This document shows positions 25,814 through 34,101 of a DNA stretch of 45,612 nt, piece by piece; the first letter of the stretch is position 1; each line of letters begins with the position of its first letter. The notes beneath the pieces were generated by a model that saw only the letters and a program-made list of their open reading frames with translations, searched no databases and was not told where the DNA came from. Source of the DNA: Sporolactobacillus laevolacticus DSM 442 (lineage in GTDB: Bacteria; Bacillota; Bacilli; Bacillales; Sporolactobacillaceae); the NCBI RefSeq assembly GCF_000497245.1, contig NZ_AWTC01000013.1, forward strand, positions 49,816 through 95,427. The letters are read 5' to 3'. Made by a program: the position numbers and the translations under genes.

Positions 25814-27004
25814 TTATTTTGCGGTGTATTCATGCTGAATGCCTACTGCCTGATCAGCCATTACGGCTTTCCGGCGGACAACGAATAACACCAAAAAAAT
25901 TAGGATCATACTGACAGACCCAAAGAACGGTGCTGAATCATGGAAAAAGAACAGCCAGCCGGCAAGCAGCGGACCGACACTTCGACCAAGACTATCCATG
26001 GATTGCTGCAGCCCCATCACCATCCCCTGTCCAACCGAATCCTGCTTGGACAGAAGCGAGACCATTGTCGGCTGGACAAGGGCATGGCCAATACCAATGA
26101 GCACGCAACCAAGAAAAATCATCCAGACAGATACTGAAAAAGCAACACACGCATAACCGGATGCGTCAATCAGCGCTCCAATTTTTGCGATTCGTATTTC
26201 GCTTAGTTTCCGATAGATTGTTCCCATAACAAAAAGCTGCAGGATGACCATAGAAAATGATTGTGTACTAAACGCGAGACCAGTTTGACTCGCATGTGCG
26301 CCGAAGCGTTCAATCATAAAATAACCTAGCATCGAGAAAAACCCGGAACCAGCTACAGCAAGTCCAAAAGTCATAAGGAACAGTTCCGTACAACCGGGTT
26401 TAATTAGAATACCCAGCGACTTTCCAAACGAAAGATTTTCTTTTCGAATTATTCGTCGATTTGGCTCCCGCAAAAAAATTATGGCAAAAGGAATCGTGAC
26501 AAAACTTAACATCGATGCCACGATGAAAGGCATATTGATCCCAAACGGTGAAAGCGCGCTTCCCACGACCGGACCGCAGAGAAAGCCGAATGTATTAGCA
26601 GCCGTCATTTTTGCGATCGCCGGTCCCCGCTGCCTTTTGTCATACACATCGCTGATCATCGCATAAACCGCCGGCATCGTTCCTGTCGATACCATCGCTC
26701 CAATAATCCTGATTAGAAGCAGCTGCGCGTAACTCTGGGCGAAAATCATTAACAAGAAAGCCACACCGAACCCGGTTAGCCCGAATACCAAAACCGGTTT
26801 CCTTCCTAAGCGGTCGATCAACCTTCCCCAAAACGGGACAAAGATAAACTGCGAGAAAGCCCACCCGGTGATCAGTGAGCCCATCTGAAAAGAATTAAGT
26901 CCCAACTTGCTCGCCAGATAAGGCAGTGCTGGAAAAACGACACCATAACCTGTCATCGAAAGAAACATAATAAACGCCAATAAATAAAACGATCGTTTTG
27001 CCAT
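25814..27004 (-). CDS. MFS exporter of DHA1 (NorA/Bmr/TetA-like) type
   Basis: 396 residues from the ATG at 27004, six bases after AAGGACGG. Twelve membrane segments are expected. Motif C-like GYGVVFPALPYLASKLG is in TM1, and motif A appears as GRLIDRLGRKPVLVFG in loop 2-3. It is probably a proton-coupled drug efflux pump; the substrate is unknown. It is transcribed on the same strand as the next MFS gene, with the leader promoter of that gene between them. A terminator-like hairpin lies in its own leader 40 bp upstream. Confidence 0.9.
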   Translation of the reverse strand: MAKRSFYLLAFIMFLSMTGYGVVFPALPYLASKLGLNSFQMGSLITGWAFSQFIFVPFWGRLIDRLGRKPVLVFGLTGFGVAFLLMIFAQSYAQLLLIRIIGAMVSTGTMPAVYAMISDVYDKRQRGPAIAKMTAANTFGFLCGPVVGSALSPFGINMPFIVASMLSFVTIPFAIIFLREPNRRIIRKENLSFGKSLGILIKPGCTELFLMTFGLAVAGSGFFSMLGYFMIERFGAHASQTGLAFSTQSFSMVILQLFVMGTIYRKLSEIRIAKIGALIDASGYACVAFSVSVWMIFLGCVLIGIGHALVQPTMVSLLSKQDSVGQGMVMGLQQSMDSLGRSVGPLLAGWLFFFHDSAPFFGSVSMILIFLVLFVVRRKAVMADQAVGIQHEYTAK

Positions 27005-27043
27005 TGTTGTCCGTCCTTGCTCAACTAAGATGTCCTTGTGCCT

Positions 27044-27083
27044 AAAAAAACAGCCATTCAATTCATGCCTGAACAGCTGTTTC
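27044..27083 (-). terminator. Leader terminator (attenuator) before the second MFS gene
   Basis: On the minus strand AAACAGC (27082-27076) pairs with GCTGTTT (27054-27048); an inner TTCA/TGAA extends the stem, and the T-run continues to 27044. It lies 40 bp before the start codon. No leader peptide with a ribosome binding site was seen. Confidence 0.6.
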
Positions 27084-27207
27084 AAATTCAACTTTACAAG
27101 TTTACGATACTATTAATGAAAGATCACTAGATTACCGGAAACTTAATTCACTAATTTCTTTCTTGTACACCAGTATGTCACAGATCCATATTTCGCTGTT
27201 AATATAG

Positions 27208-28068
27208 TCAGACTAGAGTCTCCGCGATGAACTGATCCACGTCTTGATTGAATGCGTCAAGCAGGCGTGTTGTGATTTGTCCCGGCTTGCCATCACGAAC
27301 AAGGTGATCGTCAATCTGAACAACCGGAGTAACGCGTACACCGGTACTGGTGATGAATGCTTCATCCGCATTTAGCAGTTCTTCTGTGGTGTAGGTCCGT
27401 TCCTCAACCGGAATGCCAAGCCGGTTTGCCAATTCAAGCACAAAGATGCGTGTGATGCCGTTAAGGATAAAATGATTGGCGGGATGCGTGATTAAGGTGC
27501 CATCTTTCACAATGAACACATTACAGGTTGACCCTTCTGTCACCACACCATCGCGATGCAGAATTGCTTCATCGGCTCCTTTTTCAAATGCGTCCTGATT
27601 AGCGAGCACATTGCCTAGCAAATTCAATGTCTTGATATCGCATCGCAGCCAGCGAATATCATCAACAAGACTCGCCTTGATTCCTTCCGCATGCAGGTCC
27701 TCATCTTGAGTTGTCTCCTCGACACTGCCGGTCAGCACGCAGCTGATTGGTTTTTCGGGAAAACGATGCTTACGCTCAATCGCGCCTCGCGTAATCTGAA
27801 AATAGACATAGCCGTTTTCCATCTTGTTTTCCTTGATCAGCTTGTCTAGATTTTCAGCCAGATGATCCGTGTCATAAGGAAGCGTAAGCCGCAACTCACG
27901 TGCGCTTCGAGCCAAACGTTTCATATGTAGATCAAGTAAGAACATTTTTCCGTTATACACGCGGAGCGCCTCATAAATGCCGTCTCCAAATTGGTAACCT
28001 CTGTCTTCCATATCCACTTTGCCCTGTTCCCTCGTCAGGAACGTGTCGTTGTACAAGATGACACTCAC
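27208..28068 (-). CDS. dat: D-amino-acid (D-alanine) transaminase
   Basis: 286 residues from a GTG at 28068, eight bases after AAAGGGGA; B. subtilis-type Dat is 282. It is a fold-type IV PLP enzyme. MEDRGYQFGDGIYEALRVYNG is near residue 20, the PLP lysine lies in WLRCDIKTLNLLGNVL, and GVVTEGSTCNVF and ILNGITR follow. It interconverts D-alanine and D-glutamate with their keto acids and supplies cell-wall precursors. It is a single gene with a terminator-like MFS leader downstream and about 360 bp upstream. Confidence 0.94.
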   Translation of the reverse strand: MSVILYNDTFLTREQGKVDMEDRGYQFGDGIYEALRVYNGKMFLLDLHMKRLARSARELRLTLPYDTDHLAENLDKLIKENKMENGYVYFQITRGAIERKHRFPEKPISCVLTGSVEETTQDEDLHAEGIKASLVDDIRWLRCDIKTLNLLGNVLANQDAFEKGADEAILHRDGVVTEGSTCNVFIVKDGTLITHPANHFILNGITRIFVLELANRLGIPVEERTYTTEELLNADEAFITSTGVRVTPVVQIDDHLVRDGKPGQITTRLLDAFNQDVDQFIAETLV

Positions 28069-28433
28069 TATATGCGTCCCCTTTCTGTATGCAAGCATTC
28101 CATGTTATGAATCCGAATCACAACCACTCATCACTGGGCAGGCGGCAAACCTCAGAAAACTGCTCAGATTAAATAGACGCGCTTGATCGAATTCTATAAA
28201 TCATTACTTGAATCATTATACCCTTTATACCGGCAGTGCCGTCAACGGTAAAAAGATCGATGTCATTGGGAAAGTGATAAATTCTAGTGATTTATTTTTT
28301 ATCGATCATTTCTGGGAATTTATCGGTCATTTCCAAGATTTTACACGTTCACTTATGTTTCGAAAAAAACAGAGACGCTACCGTCTCTGTTTTTTTATAC
28401 CAGTTTGATTATTGTCCTATGCCTTCTAATGAG
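28069..28433. other. Region upstream of dat
   Basis: 365 bp, no gene. It contains the terminator of the araM-like gene (28363-28397). The stretch GATCATTTCTGGGAATTTATC followed by GGTCATTTCC is a loose direct repeat. The dat promoter was not resolved. Confidence 0.4.
28363..28397. terminator. Bidirectional terminator after the araM-like gene
   Basis: AAAAACAGAGACG and CGTCTCTGTTTTT with a four-base loop. Confidence 0.92.
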
Positions 28434-29495
28434 CTACACCAAAACATCCTGCAAAATCGGATCATTGTGGAGGATCTGATGAGCAAGTTCTCGATATTCG
28501 GCCACGTGCAAGAATGTGTAACGCATCGGTTTCATTTCCGGGGCGCGATCAATCGCCATGTCAAAATCCGCCTTAGTCATGCCGGCTGTCTTGGCGAATT
28601 CGAAAAAGCCGGTGTCTTTTAATACCTTCGTAATGCGCTCGTAACGATGATCCTGCACCTTGCTCATTAGATAGGTGGCGACGCCGACCTGGATACCATG
28701 GAGCTGTGGTTTTGCAGAATAGGTGTCAAGCGCGTGCGAAATCAAGTGTTCACTGCCGCTTGTTGGTGCACTGTTGCCGGCGATTTCCATCGAAATACCC
28801 GCCATCGTCAGCGAATCGACGAGTTCTTTAATAAACAAATCATCCTTTATGGTGCCAAAATCGGTACGAACGAAGCTGTTCACAGCCTTTTTCGCGATCA
28901 TCAGCGCACAGTCATCCACCCGGGTACGCCCGTTTTTTTCTTCAAAAATCCAATCTTCCGCTGCCGTGATTTTCGAGACCAGGTCTCCGACACCTGAGTA
29001 GATAAAACACTCCGGTGCATTCTTGACCACATCAATGTCGATTAGAATTCCGTATGGCATTTTGGCATGTACTGAGATCCGGCGTCCATGGATCGTCAAT
29101 GATGTGTTAGAACTTGAAAATCCGTCATTCGATGTTGAAGTCGGCACACTGATAAACGGCCATTTTCTTAAAAGCGCCGTGTATTTTGCCGCGTCAAGCG
29201 CTTTGCCGCCACCAATTCCGATTACAGCTTCGGTCTGAAAGGGGAGCTGGAATGCTTGATCAACAACACTATCGATATCAATATCGTTGATCTCTACTGT
29301 TTTCAAAACATCGATCCCTGAATCATTCATTGACGTAAACACTGTATCACCAAGCATTTCCGTCAAACCCATGCCGAAAAAGATCACAACTTTTTTAAAC
29401 TGGTGACGACCGAGCAGGTGCCCGATGTCCGCCAAATTCCCCTTCCGCACATCGAGTAGCGAAGGAACAACAATCTGATGATTATCGGCTCCCAT
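28434..29495 (-). CDS. araM: sn-glycerol-1-phosphate dehydrogenase-like protein (AraM/EgsA family)
   Basis: 353 residues from the ATG at 29495, nine bases after AGGAGG. It is an iron-type alcohol dehydrogenase-fold protein of the G1P dehydrogenase branch: AVIGIGGGKALDAAKYTA binds NAD(P), SVPTSTSNDGFSSSNTSL is diagnostic, and metal ligands are expected in YSGVGDLVSK, GSEHLISHAL and LHGIQVGVAT. It should reduce dihydroxyacetone phosphate to sn-glycerol 1-phosphate. It overlaps the upstream HAD phosphatase gene by 14 bp, so the two are translationally coupled and may act in sequence. Confidence 0.9.
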   Translation of the reverse strand: MGADNHQIVVPSLLDVRKGNLADIGHLLGRHQFKKVVIFFGMGLTEMLGDTVFTSMNDSGIDVLKTVEINDIDIDSVVDQAFQLPFQTEAVIGIGGGKALDAAKYTALLRKWPFISVPTSTSNDGFSSSNTSLTIHGRRISVHAKMPYGILIDIDVVKNAPECFIYSGVGDLVSKITAAEDWIFEEKNGRTRVDDCALMIAKKAVNSFVRTDFGTIKDDLFIKELVDSLTMAGISMEIAGNSAPTSGSEHLISHALDTYSAKPQLHGIQVGVATYLMSKVQDHRYERITKVLKDTGFFEFAKTAGMTKADFDMAIDRAPEMKPMRYTFLHVAEYRELAHQILHNDPILQDVLV

Positions 29496-30153
29496 TAGCC
29501 ATTTCCTCCTCATGAGTGGCAAGATAGTCCTCTATATCTTTGAAACTTTTGATTGCGACATAATTCTTCTTTTCCTGATCAAGTAGGCCCTGAAGTTTGC
29601 CCTTTGCAAAAATGGTGTCCGCCAGCATTGCAGCCTTTAGATCAGGCAGACTGTCACCTGCGAAAAATACTGTATCATACTCCTTCATCAGATCTCGCGC
29701 AAGCTTTTGTTTATCTATTCCATAAAGTTCCGAATAATATGGACCTTTTGGATCGACCTTCAGTTGAATACCTCGATTTTCATAAACTCCGGGATTTGAG
29801 TAGATTTTCACGCCTTCAATACCATTTTTCTCGAAGATGCGCTTGATATAATAATCTGTACCTGCGCTGATTACAACAAAATCACCGCCAAGTTCTTTGA
29901 CAAGATCAATCACTTTTTTCGCATAAGGATCAAAGGGCACTGCATCAATATCATCGTCAATCCCCGCCTGATCCCGGTCAATAGATTTGAACAAACGGGT
30001 TAGGTAGTCAAGATCTGTCATGACCTTCTTATCCCAGTCATCATACAGTTTATCACGCTGATCGGCAAAATGATGATCAATAATGACATGAAAAAAATCT
30101 TTATCCGTTAATGTACCGTCGAAATCAGAAAGAAAAAGGAAAGACTTTGTCAT
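29482..30153 (-). CDS. HAD-superfamily phosphatase (MtnX/PSP-like)
   Basis: 223 residues. HAD motif I is FLSDFDGTLTDKDF near residue 8; motif II is VVISAGTDYY; motif III/IV is in FFAGDSLPDLKAAMLAD. The cap region resembles HAD-IB enzymes such as MtnX and phosphoserine phosphatase. It lacks methionine-salvage neighbours, so MtnX function is unlikely. Coupled to the G1P dehydrogenase-like gene, it may dephosphorylate a glycerol- or polyol-phosphate (inference). The start ATG is nine bases after AAAGGAG. Upstream lies a TATACT -10 and the small dyad AGATA-AAG-TATCT at 30203-30215. Confidence 0.88.
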   Translation of the reverse strand: MTKSFLFLSDFDGTLTDKDFFHVIIDHHFADQRDKLYDDWDKKVMTDLDYLTRLFKSIDRDQAGIDDDIDAVPFDPYAKKVIDLVKELGGDFVVISAGTDYYIKRIFEKNGIEGVKIYSNPGVYENRGIQLKVDPKGPYYSELYGIDKQKLARDLMKEYDTVFFAGDSLPDLKAAMLADTIFAKGKLQGLLDQEKKNYVAIKSFKDIEDYLATHEEEMANGSR

Positions 30154-30361
30154 ATAATAATGCTCCTTTATTTGTTCTGTTATATTACAGTTTTAGTATA
30201 ACAGATAAAGTATCTACTCAATTTTTTTGCAAACGTAACCAATGTGTCGAAGTCATGAAATATAAAATAATCTATAGCCCACCATGACACCGCTCGATTT
30301 ATTTTGTTACTAGTATACCCTGTTTCACTGATTTACATTGTCAACAACTCCATAATAAAAA

Positions 30362-30399
30362 CATACCCCGATTTATTGGTATCCAACAATCGGGGTATG
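30362..30399 (-). terminator. Terminator of comK
   Basis: Perfect 12-bp arms CATACCCCGATT and AATCGGGGTATG. A T-run follows on the minus strand (GTTTTTATT). Confidence 0.85.
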
Positions 30400-30429
30400 C
30401 AGTAAGTATTCGATCTATTCTATGTGCAT

Positions 30430-31017
30430 TTATGCTTCAGCGTCCTCAAACGCGTCTGGTTGAATGAAAAAAGTGCCTCTTTCATTAAAGATGATTTTTC
30501 TGGGCTCTTTTTTCTTTCTCGGTATATCTGTATCAAGCATCTGGTATGGAGAAATCCGCTCACGCAGCTGATATCGGTATTGCGTCGCCTTCATGACACG
30601 TCCGCTGAATGGGCGTAAACTCATCGGCAACTCGATTTTTTGTTTATGGGTCAGATACACGTAAACAGTATCGGACTTCTTTCCGCTCTCCATCCACTGG
30701 CGGATATGTGAATGGGCCAGCCAAACGCAGTTCTCGGATTTTTCAGTCATGGATGGCAAGAAGAAAATCCCCAATTCACTGCACACACAGATTGGCGGCA
30801 TGCTTTTATAGCCCATCGCCATTGCACCTTTTTTTCTTCCATGATAAGTTGAACCATAGTAGCCACATGATTCATCAATAATCTTCTTTGGCATTTGCTT
30901 TACATAAAGTTCTCCGGATTCTTCAATAACCATCGTTCCCAAGGTTCCATCGGCAAACTCATAGGGCAGCAGCGCCATGGTCACCGGACGGATAATGTAA
31001 TTTTGTAATAATTCCAT
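30430..31017 (-). CDS. comK: Competence transcription factor ComK
   Basis: 195 residues, the usual ComK length. It shows the family blocks DESCGYYGSTYHGRKKGAM near residue 48, then MGYKSMPPICV, FFLPSMTEKSENCVWLAHSHI and IELPMSLRPFSGRVMKATQYR. ComK is the master activator of DNA-uptake genes and in B. subtilis binds paired AAAA-N5-TTTT boxes, including its own promoter. No convincing box pair was found upstream here. The start ATG is seven bases after AGGAG. It is a single gene with its own terminator. The C-terminal 35 residues are rich in Lys and differ from B. subtilis. Confidence 0.93.
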   Translation of the reverse strand: MELLQNYIIRPVTMALLPYEFADGTLGTMVIEESGELYVKQMPKKIIDESCGYYGSTYHGRKKGAMAMGYKSMPPICVCSELGIFFLPSMTEKSENCVWLAHSHIRQWMESGKKSDTVYVYLTHKQKIELPMSLRPFSGRVMKATQYRYQLRERISPYQMLDTDIPRKKKEPRKIIFNERGTFFIQPDAFEDAEA

Positions 31018-31455
31018 TCATATGCTCCTTTTCCTGAATAAAATTTTTTCTTACTGCTAAAGAAAATTGCACTACCACAAAAAACACGAAAAACAACCTT
31101 GCCAGCTTACTCACATGAGTTTGGAAATAACCGCTCCGGGGGATACTTGATTATTTAGCGGTTGATAAAATGGAGAGAAAATGGATATAGAGTCTATTGA
31201 ACTCTGTATTTATACCTATAATTATACAGAATATGCCATTAATTTCAATAATTATTAATTGCTGTTTTCTGAAAAAAGTGATAAATTCACAAAATGTTCA
31301 TATCAAACGTAAAAATCCGCTCAGTTCACGGAATAGTTGGCTCTGTTCGACCAAAGTAGCAAAATCTAGCATAGCTTTAACATAGTCAAAAGCAAAAAAC
31401 ATCAGCGCCCATGGGACACTGATGTTTTTATCAACTATTTATTTTATAAGAAAGA
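31018..31455. other. Intergenic region upstream of comK
   Basis: 438 bp, no gene. It holds a small dyad AGAGT-N7-ACTCT near 31187 and the terminator at 31395-31429. The comK promoter must lie here but was not resolved. Confidence 0.4.
31395..31429. terminator. Bidirectional terminator after the PTS IIC-like gene
   Basis: AAAAACATCAG and CTGATGTTTTT with a 13-base loop. Confidence 0.88.
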
Positions 31456-32520
31456 TTATGGCTTGGTGCTGTAATCATCCTTGGTAAAGAGGTGCAGCTT
31501 GGTGCGGCACAGCCATTCAAAGAACCAGCCGCCAGCAAATGGAATGATTATAAATACGAGTACGATAATCAATAGATTGGCCGCAGTCGCTCCCCCATGC
31601 ATAAAACGAATGGCATTGATCGGTCCAACGAGGCCTGAGAAACCGAATCCGGCGCTGATTGGTGTGCCTTGAATATTGAAGATAACTGCTAAAACGCCGA
31701 GAACGGCAGCGTTTAAAATCACTGGAACGACGATGATCGGTTTGCGGACAATCGCCGCAATCATGATCTTCGGTGTACCAAGCAATGCCGAGAGGGACAG
31801 CCCAATTGGGTTTACACGAAGTCCGCCAATGAACATGCCGACTGCTGCTGCAACGACACCCAGGTTACCTGCACCTGACGCAATTCCGCTCATGCTGATG
31901 GCTGTTGCAATTGCAACAGTTGAAATTGGGGACAGAATGATGATCGAAAAACTGACTGCTACAAGAATACCCATGAGAATCGGAGCCAGTGCAAAATAGC
32001 TGTCTACCAACTGTCCGACTGCCATCGTAATTTTACGGACGAACGGCAGCATCCAAAGGCCAAGGCCGCCGGAAACAATGCAGACAATTGTTGGCAAAAC
32101 CAGCGGCGCAAAAGCCTTCAGTTTATCGCCAATAAGTAAAACAACACCGACCGCAATGCTGGCGGTAAGCAGCGTGTTGATCAGGTCACCCATACCGGTC
32201 ACGACCACAGCAGACGGTGTAAAATTCAACGCTCCAGAACCGATGTATGTGGCTGCAGCAACAGAAACCATTTGAATCGGATTAAATTTAAATTTAAAGG
32301 CAATAGCTGTACCAATTAATAACGGCACTGTAAACATGATCGTGGTTACGATCTGCAGAATAATGCCAAATACCGGTGCGTGAGGAGCCAGCGCCTTACA
32401 GATTTCGCTGAGCAATGCCGATGGGATCAAGCCGGCAACAATCCCGATTGCCAAACCGGTAAGCACATTATTCACGTAAGCCTTTACAGTCAAAGCTTCG
32501 TTCTTCACTTCGTTTGTCAA
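31456..32520 (-). CDS. PTS IIC-like membrane transporter (PTS_EIIC_2 type)
   Basis: About 354 residues from a TTG at 32520, eight bases after GGAGAG; the longer frame to 32580 begins with a His/Lys-rich stretch of no likely function. It has nine or ten hydrophobic segments with the repeated small-residue pattern of this family: NVLTGLAIGIVAGLIPSALL, GALNFTPSAVVVTGMGDLIN, then SGIASGAGNLGVVAAAVGM and FMHGGATAANLLIIVLVF. No IIA or IIB domain or gene lies nearby, so it is an orphan and may not depend on the phosphotransferase system. Substrate unknown. Confidence 0.8.
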   Translation of the reverse strand: MTNEVKNEALTVKAYVNNVLTGLAIGIVAGLIPSALLSEICKALAPHAPVFGIILQIVTTIMFTVPLLIGTAIAFKFKFNPIQMVSVAAATYIGSGALNFTPSAVVVTGMGDLINTLLTASIAVGVVLLIGDKLKAFAPLVLPTIVCIVSGGLGLWMLPFVRKITMAVGQLVDSYFALAPILMGILVAVSFSIIILSPISTVAIATAISMSGIASGAGNLGVVAAAVGMFIGGLRVNPIGLSLSALLGTPKIMIAAIVRKPIIVVPVILNAAVLGVLAVIFNIQGTPISAGFGFSGLVGPINAIRFMHGGATAANLLIIVLVFIIIPFAGGWFFEWLCRTKLHLFTKDDYSTKP

Positions 32521-32942
32521 CGTCAACACTCTCCATCTTCCATTTGGATAATCCTTATCTTTATGTTTATGTCTGTGCATGCTATTCTATCAAGTATTCT
32601 TCAGGTTGTCGATACGACGCGTTGTATCATTAAAGTATTTTTTGTGAAAAAGGATTTGTTAAACTTGCCCGTTGCTTTTCTGCAAGCGCCTCCTCGACGC
32701 TTTGCATCTTCTTGGTCTCCTTTGACCCGCAATCAGCTGATGCCGTTCTCCAGAAGTCCCGCAACTTCTCCTCTAATCAACAGAGTAGCAAAATCAAAAA
32801 TGAGCTTTACAATAGCTAAAACAAATAAGGATATAAACCTCGAGTCAACGCCAAGGGGTTATATCCTTATTCGTATTTATAACCTTATAAAGTTCTCAAA
32901 GAATCGTCCGTCCAAAATTCTCTTTTTCAATCAGTGGACAAC
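32521..32942. other. Intergenic region with a degenerate repeat copy C
   Basis: 422 bp. 32665-32780 keeps scattered blocks of the dispersed repeat (GCCTCCTCGACG, TTGGTCTCCTTTGACCCGCA, GAAGTCCCGCA) in the order of copies A and B. The terminator at 32824-32871 follows. No gene was seen. Confidence 0.45.
32824..32871 (-). terminator. Terminator of the secreted protein/small membrane protein operon
   Basis: AATAAGGATATAA and TTATATCCTTATT form 13 perfect pairs; CC/GG extends the stem. The minus-strand tail is TTTGTTTTAG. Confidence 0.8.
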
Positions 32943-33101
32943 TTATTTATGATTTAATTTACCCGCAATAGACCCTGCACTAAAGATAATTAAACCGATA
33001 ATTATAATTTGAACGACTCGGTTGGTAACATATAGATTATCAATAGTGACCAGAGCAACAGTAACCAATAAAATCAACGCCAAATACAATTTTTTTTTCA
33101 T
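32943..33101 (-). CDS. Small two-segment membrane protein, candidate immunity protein
   Basis: 52 residues. A short basic start (MKKKL) is followed by two hydrophobic segments, YLALILLVTVALVTI and VVQIIIIGLIIFSAGSIAG, separated by a polar turn. The C-terminus is KLNHK. The ATG lies one base after the stop of the upstream secreted-protein gene (TGATATG), so translation is coupled. Proteins of this size and shape next to a secreted peptide precursor often give self-protection against a membrane-active bacteriocin. That role is an inference from arrangement only; no family was recognised. Confidence 0.6.
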   Translation of the reverse strand: MKKKLYLALILLVTVALVTIDNLYVTNRVVQIIIIGLIIFSAGSIAGKLNHK

Positions 33102-33102
33102 A

Positions 33103-33744
33103 TCAGTAATTCCATATAAATGCTAAACAACTACCACTGTATTTTTCATCAATATATACGTGTCTAGCTACTTTGTGATTAATATACGCAATAATTATTC
33201 CGCCTATAGCTGTCGCTAGTGATACACCAAGCCCTGGAAAATAATAGCATAACAAAACACCACCAGCCGCTACTCCAATGTCCATAATCATTGCTACTAC
33301 ATCTTGGGCAATCCATAATTCAACATGGGTGGAGTGCCACTCTGCATGATTTCCACTTTTGTGATCAGTAAAAAACTGGGGTTGAATGTTATTTGAACGT
33401 TGTTCTTTAAGGGTATTTAAATCAAGCGTCGGAATCTTTTTTGCTGCAGTATTTATTTTGTTTAATGCCTTTAATAAACCCTTGTAATCTTCTTTCGAGA
33501 CAATTCCAAATTTAACTTGATTTAGTAAACCTTGTTCATCCTTCAATACAAATCTATTATCCTTAACAGTCACATTTTGTTTTGACAATTCGATAATTCT
33601 TTGTGTTTCAGTTTGTGAAGAAGTCAAATTGTTATTTGTTATGTTTGGGGTTGGAGCTTCTGCATGAGCTTCATTGGCAATTGGTGCGAGGACATCGCTA
33701 AAAACAATTAGCGCAACAATAATTGAGCACTTTTTAAGAAACAT
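33103..33744 (-). CDS. Secreted protein with hydrophobic C-terminal core, candidate bacteriocin precursor
   Basis: 213 residues from the ATG at 33744, eight bases after AAGGAG. The signal peptide spans about residues 1-28 with a cleavage site after EAHA. A polar, Lys- and Asn-rich middle (about 30-125) follows. The last 85 residues hold two glycine/alanine-rich hydrophobic stretches (VVAMIMDIGVAAGGVLLCYYF and GLGVSLATAIGGIIIAYI), then HKVARHVYIDEKYSGSC and a hydrophobic end. Two Cys in the C-terminal region could form a disulfide. The plan recalls SdpC-type pro-toxins, but no sequence match is claimed. It is coupled to a small membrane protein. Confidence 0.55.
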   Translation of the reverse strand: MFLKKCSIIVALIVFSDVLAPIANEAHAEAPTPNITNNNLTSSQTETQRIIELSKQNVTVKDNRFVLKDEQGLLNQVKFGIVSKEDYKGLLKALNKINTAAKKIPTLDLNTLKEQRSNNIQPQFFTDHKSGNHAEWHSTHVELWIAQDVVAMIMDIGVAAGGVLLCYYFPGLGVSLATAIGGIIIAYINHKVARHVYIDEKYSGSCLAFIWNY

Positions 33745-33832
33745 CCGATCAACTCCTTTTTTGATTTTACTGATAATAAACAAAGACAGAACAAATTTTG
33801 TTCCAGATTTAGGACAATATGGAGCTACAAGA

Positions 33833-33859
33833 TTAAGATGTAACTACAAAATTATCCAT
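33833..33859 (-). CDS. Eight-residue mini-ORF in the leader of the secreted-protein operon
   Basis: MDNFVVTS then TAA. It has a near-ideal ribosome binding site (AAAGGAGGCGATAAA before ATG), better than that of the downstream gene, and lies just after the promoter. It may be a leader peptide or simply a translation-loading site. The tiny size makes any function uncertain. Confidence 0.35.
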   Translation of the reverse strand: MDNFVVTS

Positions 33860-33880
33860 TTTATCGCCTCCTTTTTTTCG

Positions 33881-33909
33881 ATTATATTACAAGTTTCTAA
33901 ACGTGTCTC
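33881..33909 (-). promoter_or_regulatory. Promoter of the secreted-protein operon
   Basis: Minus strand: -10 TATAAT (33886-33881), 17 bp spacer, weak -35 GAGACA (33909-33904). The poor -35 with operators just upstream suggests dependence on an activator. Confidence 0.5.
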
Positions 33910-33919
33910 CGCATTTTTT

Positions 33920-33956
33920 GTGCGTGATCACGCACATAAGGTGCGCGTTCGCGCAC
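33920..33956. promoter_or_regulatory. Two tandem 16-bp palindromes, candidate operator
   Basis: GTGCGTGATCACGCAC (33920-33935) and GTGCGCGTTCGCGCAC (33941-33956). Both are full palindromes apart from the central TT of the second, share the half-site GTGCG, and are offset by exactly 21 bp (two helical turns). They lie about 10 bp upstream of the -35. The binding protein is unknown. Confidence 0.65.
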
Positions 33957-34101
33957 TAATACCGCATAAAATAATACCTTATAAATCATTCAAATATCCC
34001 ACATGAAAATATCAGACAAGTATCGACATTAAATGCTAAAACTTATTTACTATGTTTTATATATGTTTATTAATATATTTTCTTAATCAATATCTATTAA
34101 C

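Noticed and set aside
27005-27091. N-terminal extension of the second MFS protein by 29 residues
   Set aside because: The extension begins at TTG, has no ribosome binding site and runs through the leader terminator hairpin; the ATG at 27004 follows a good site.
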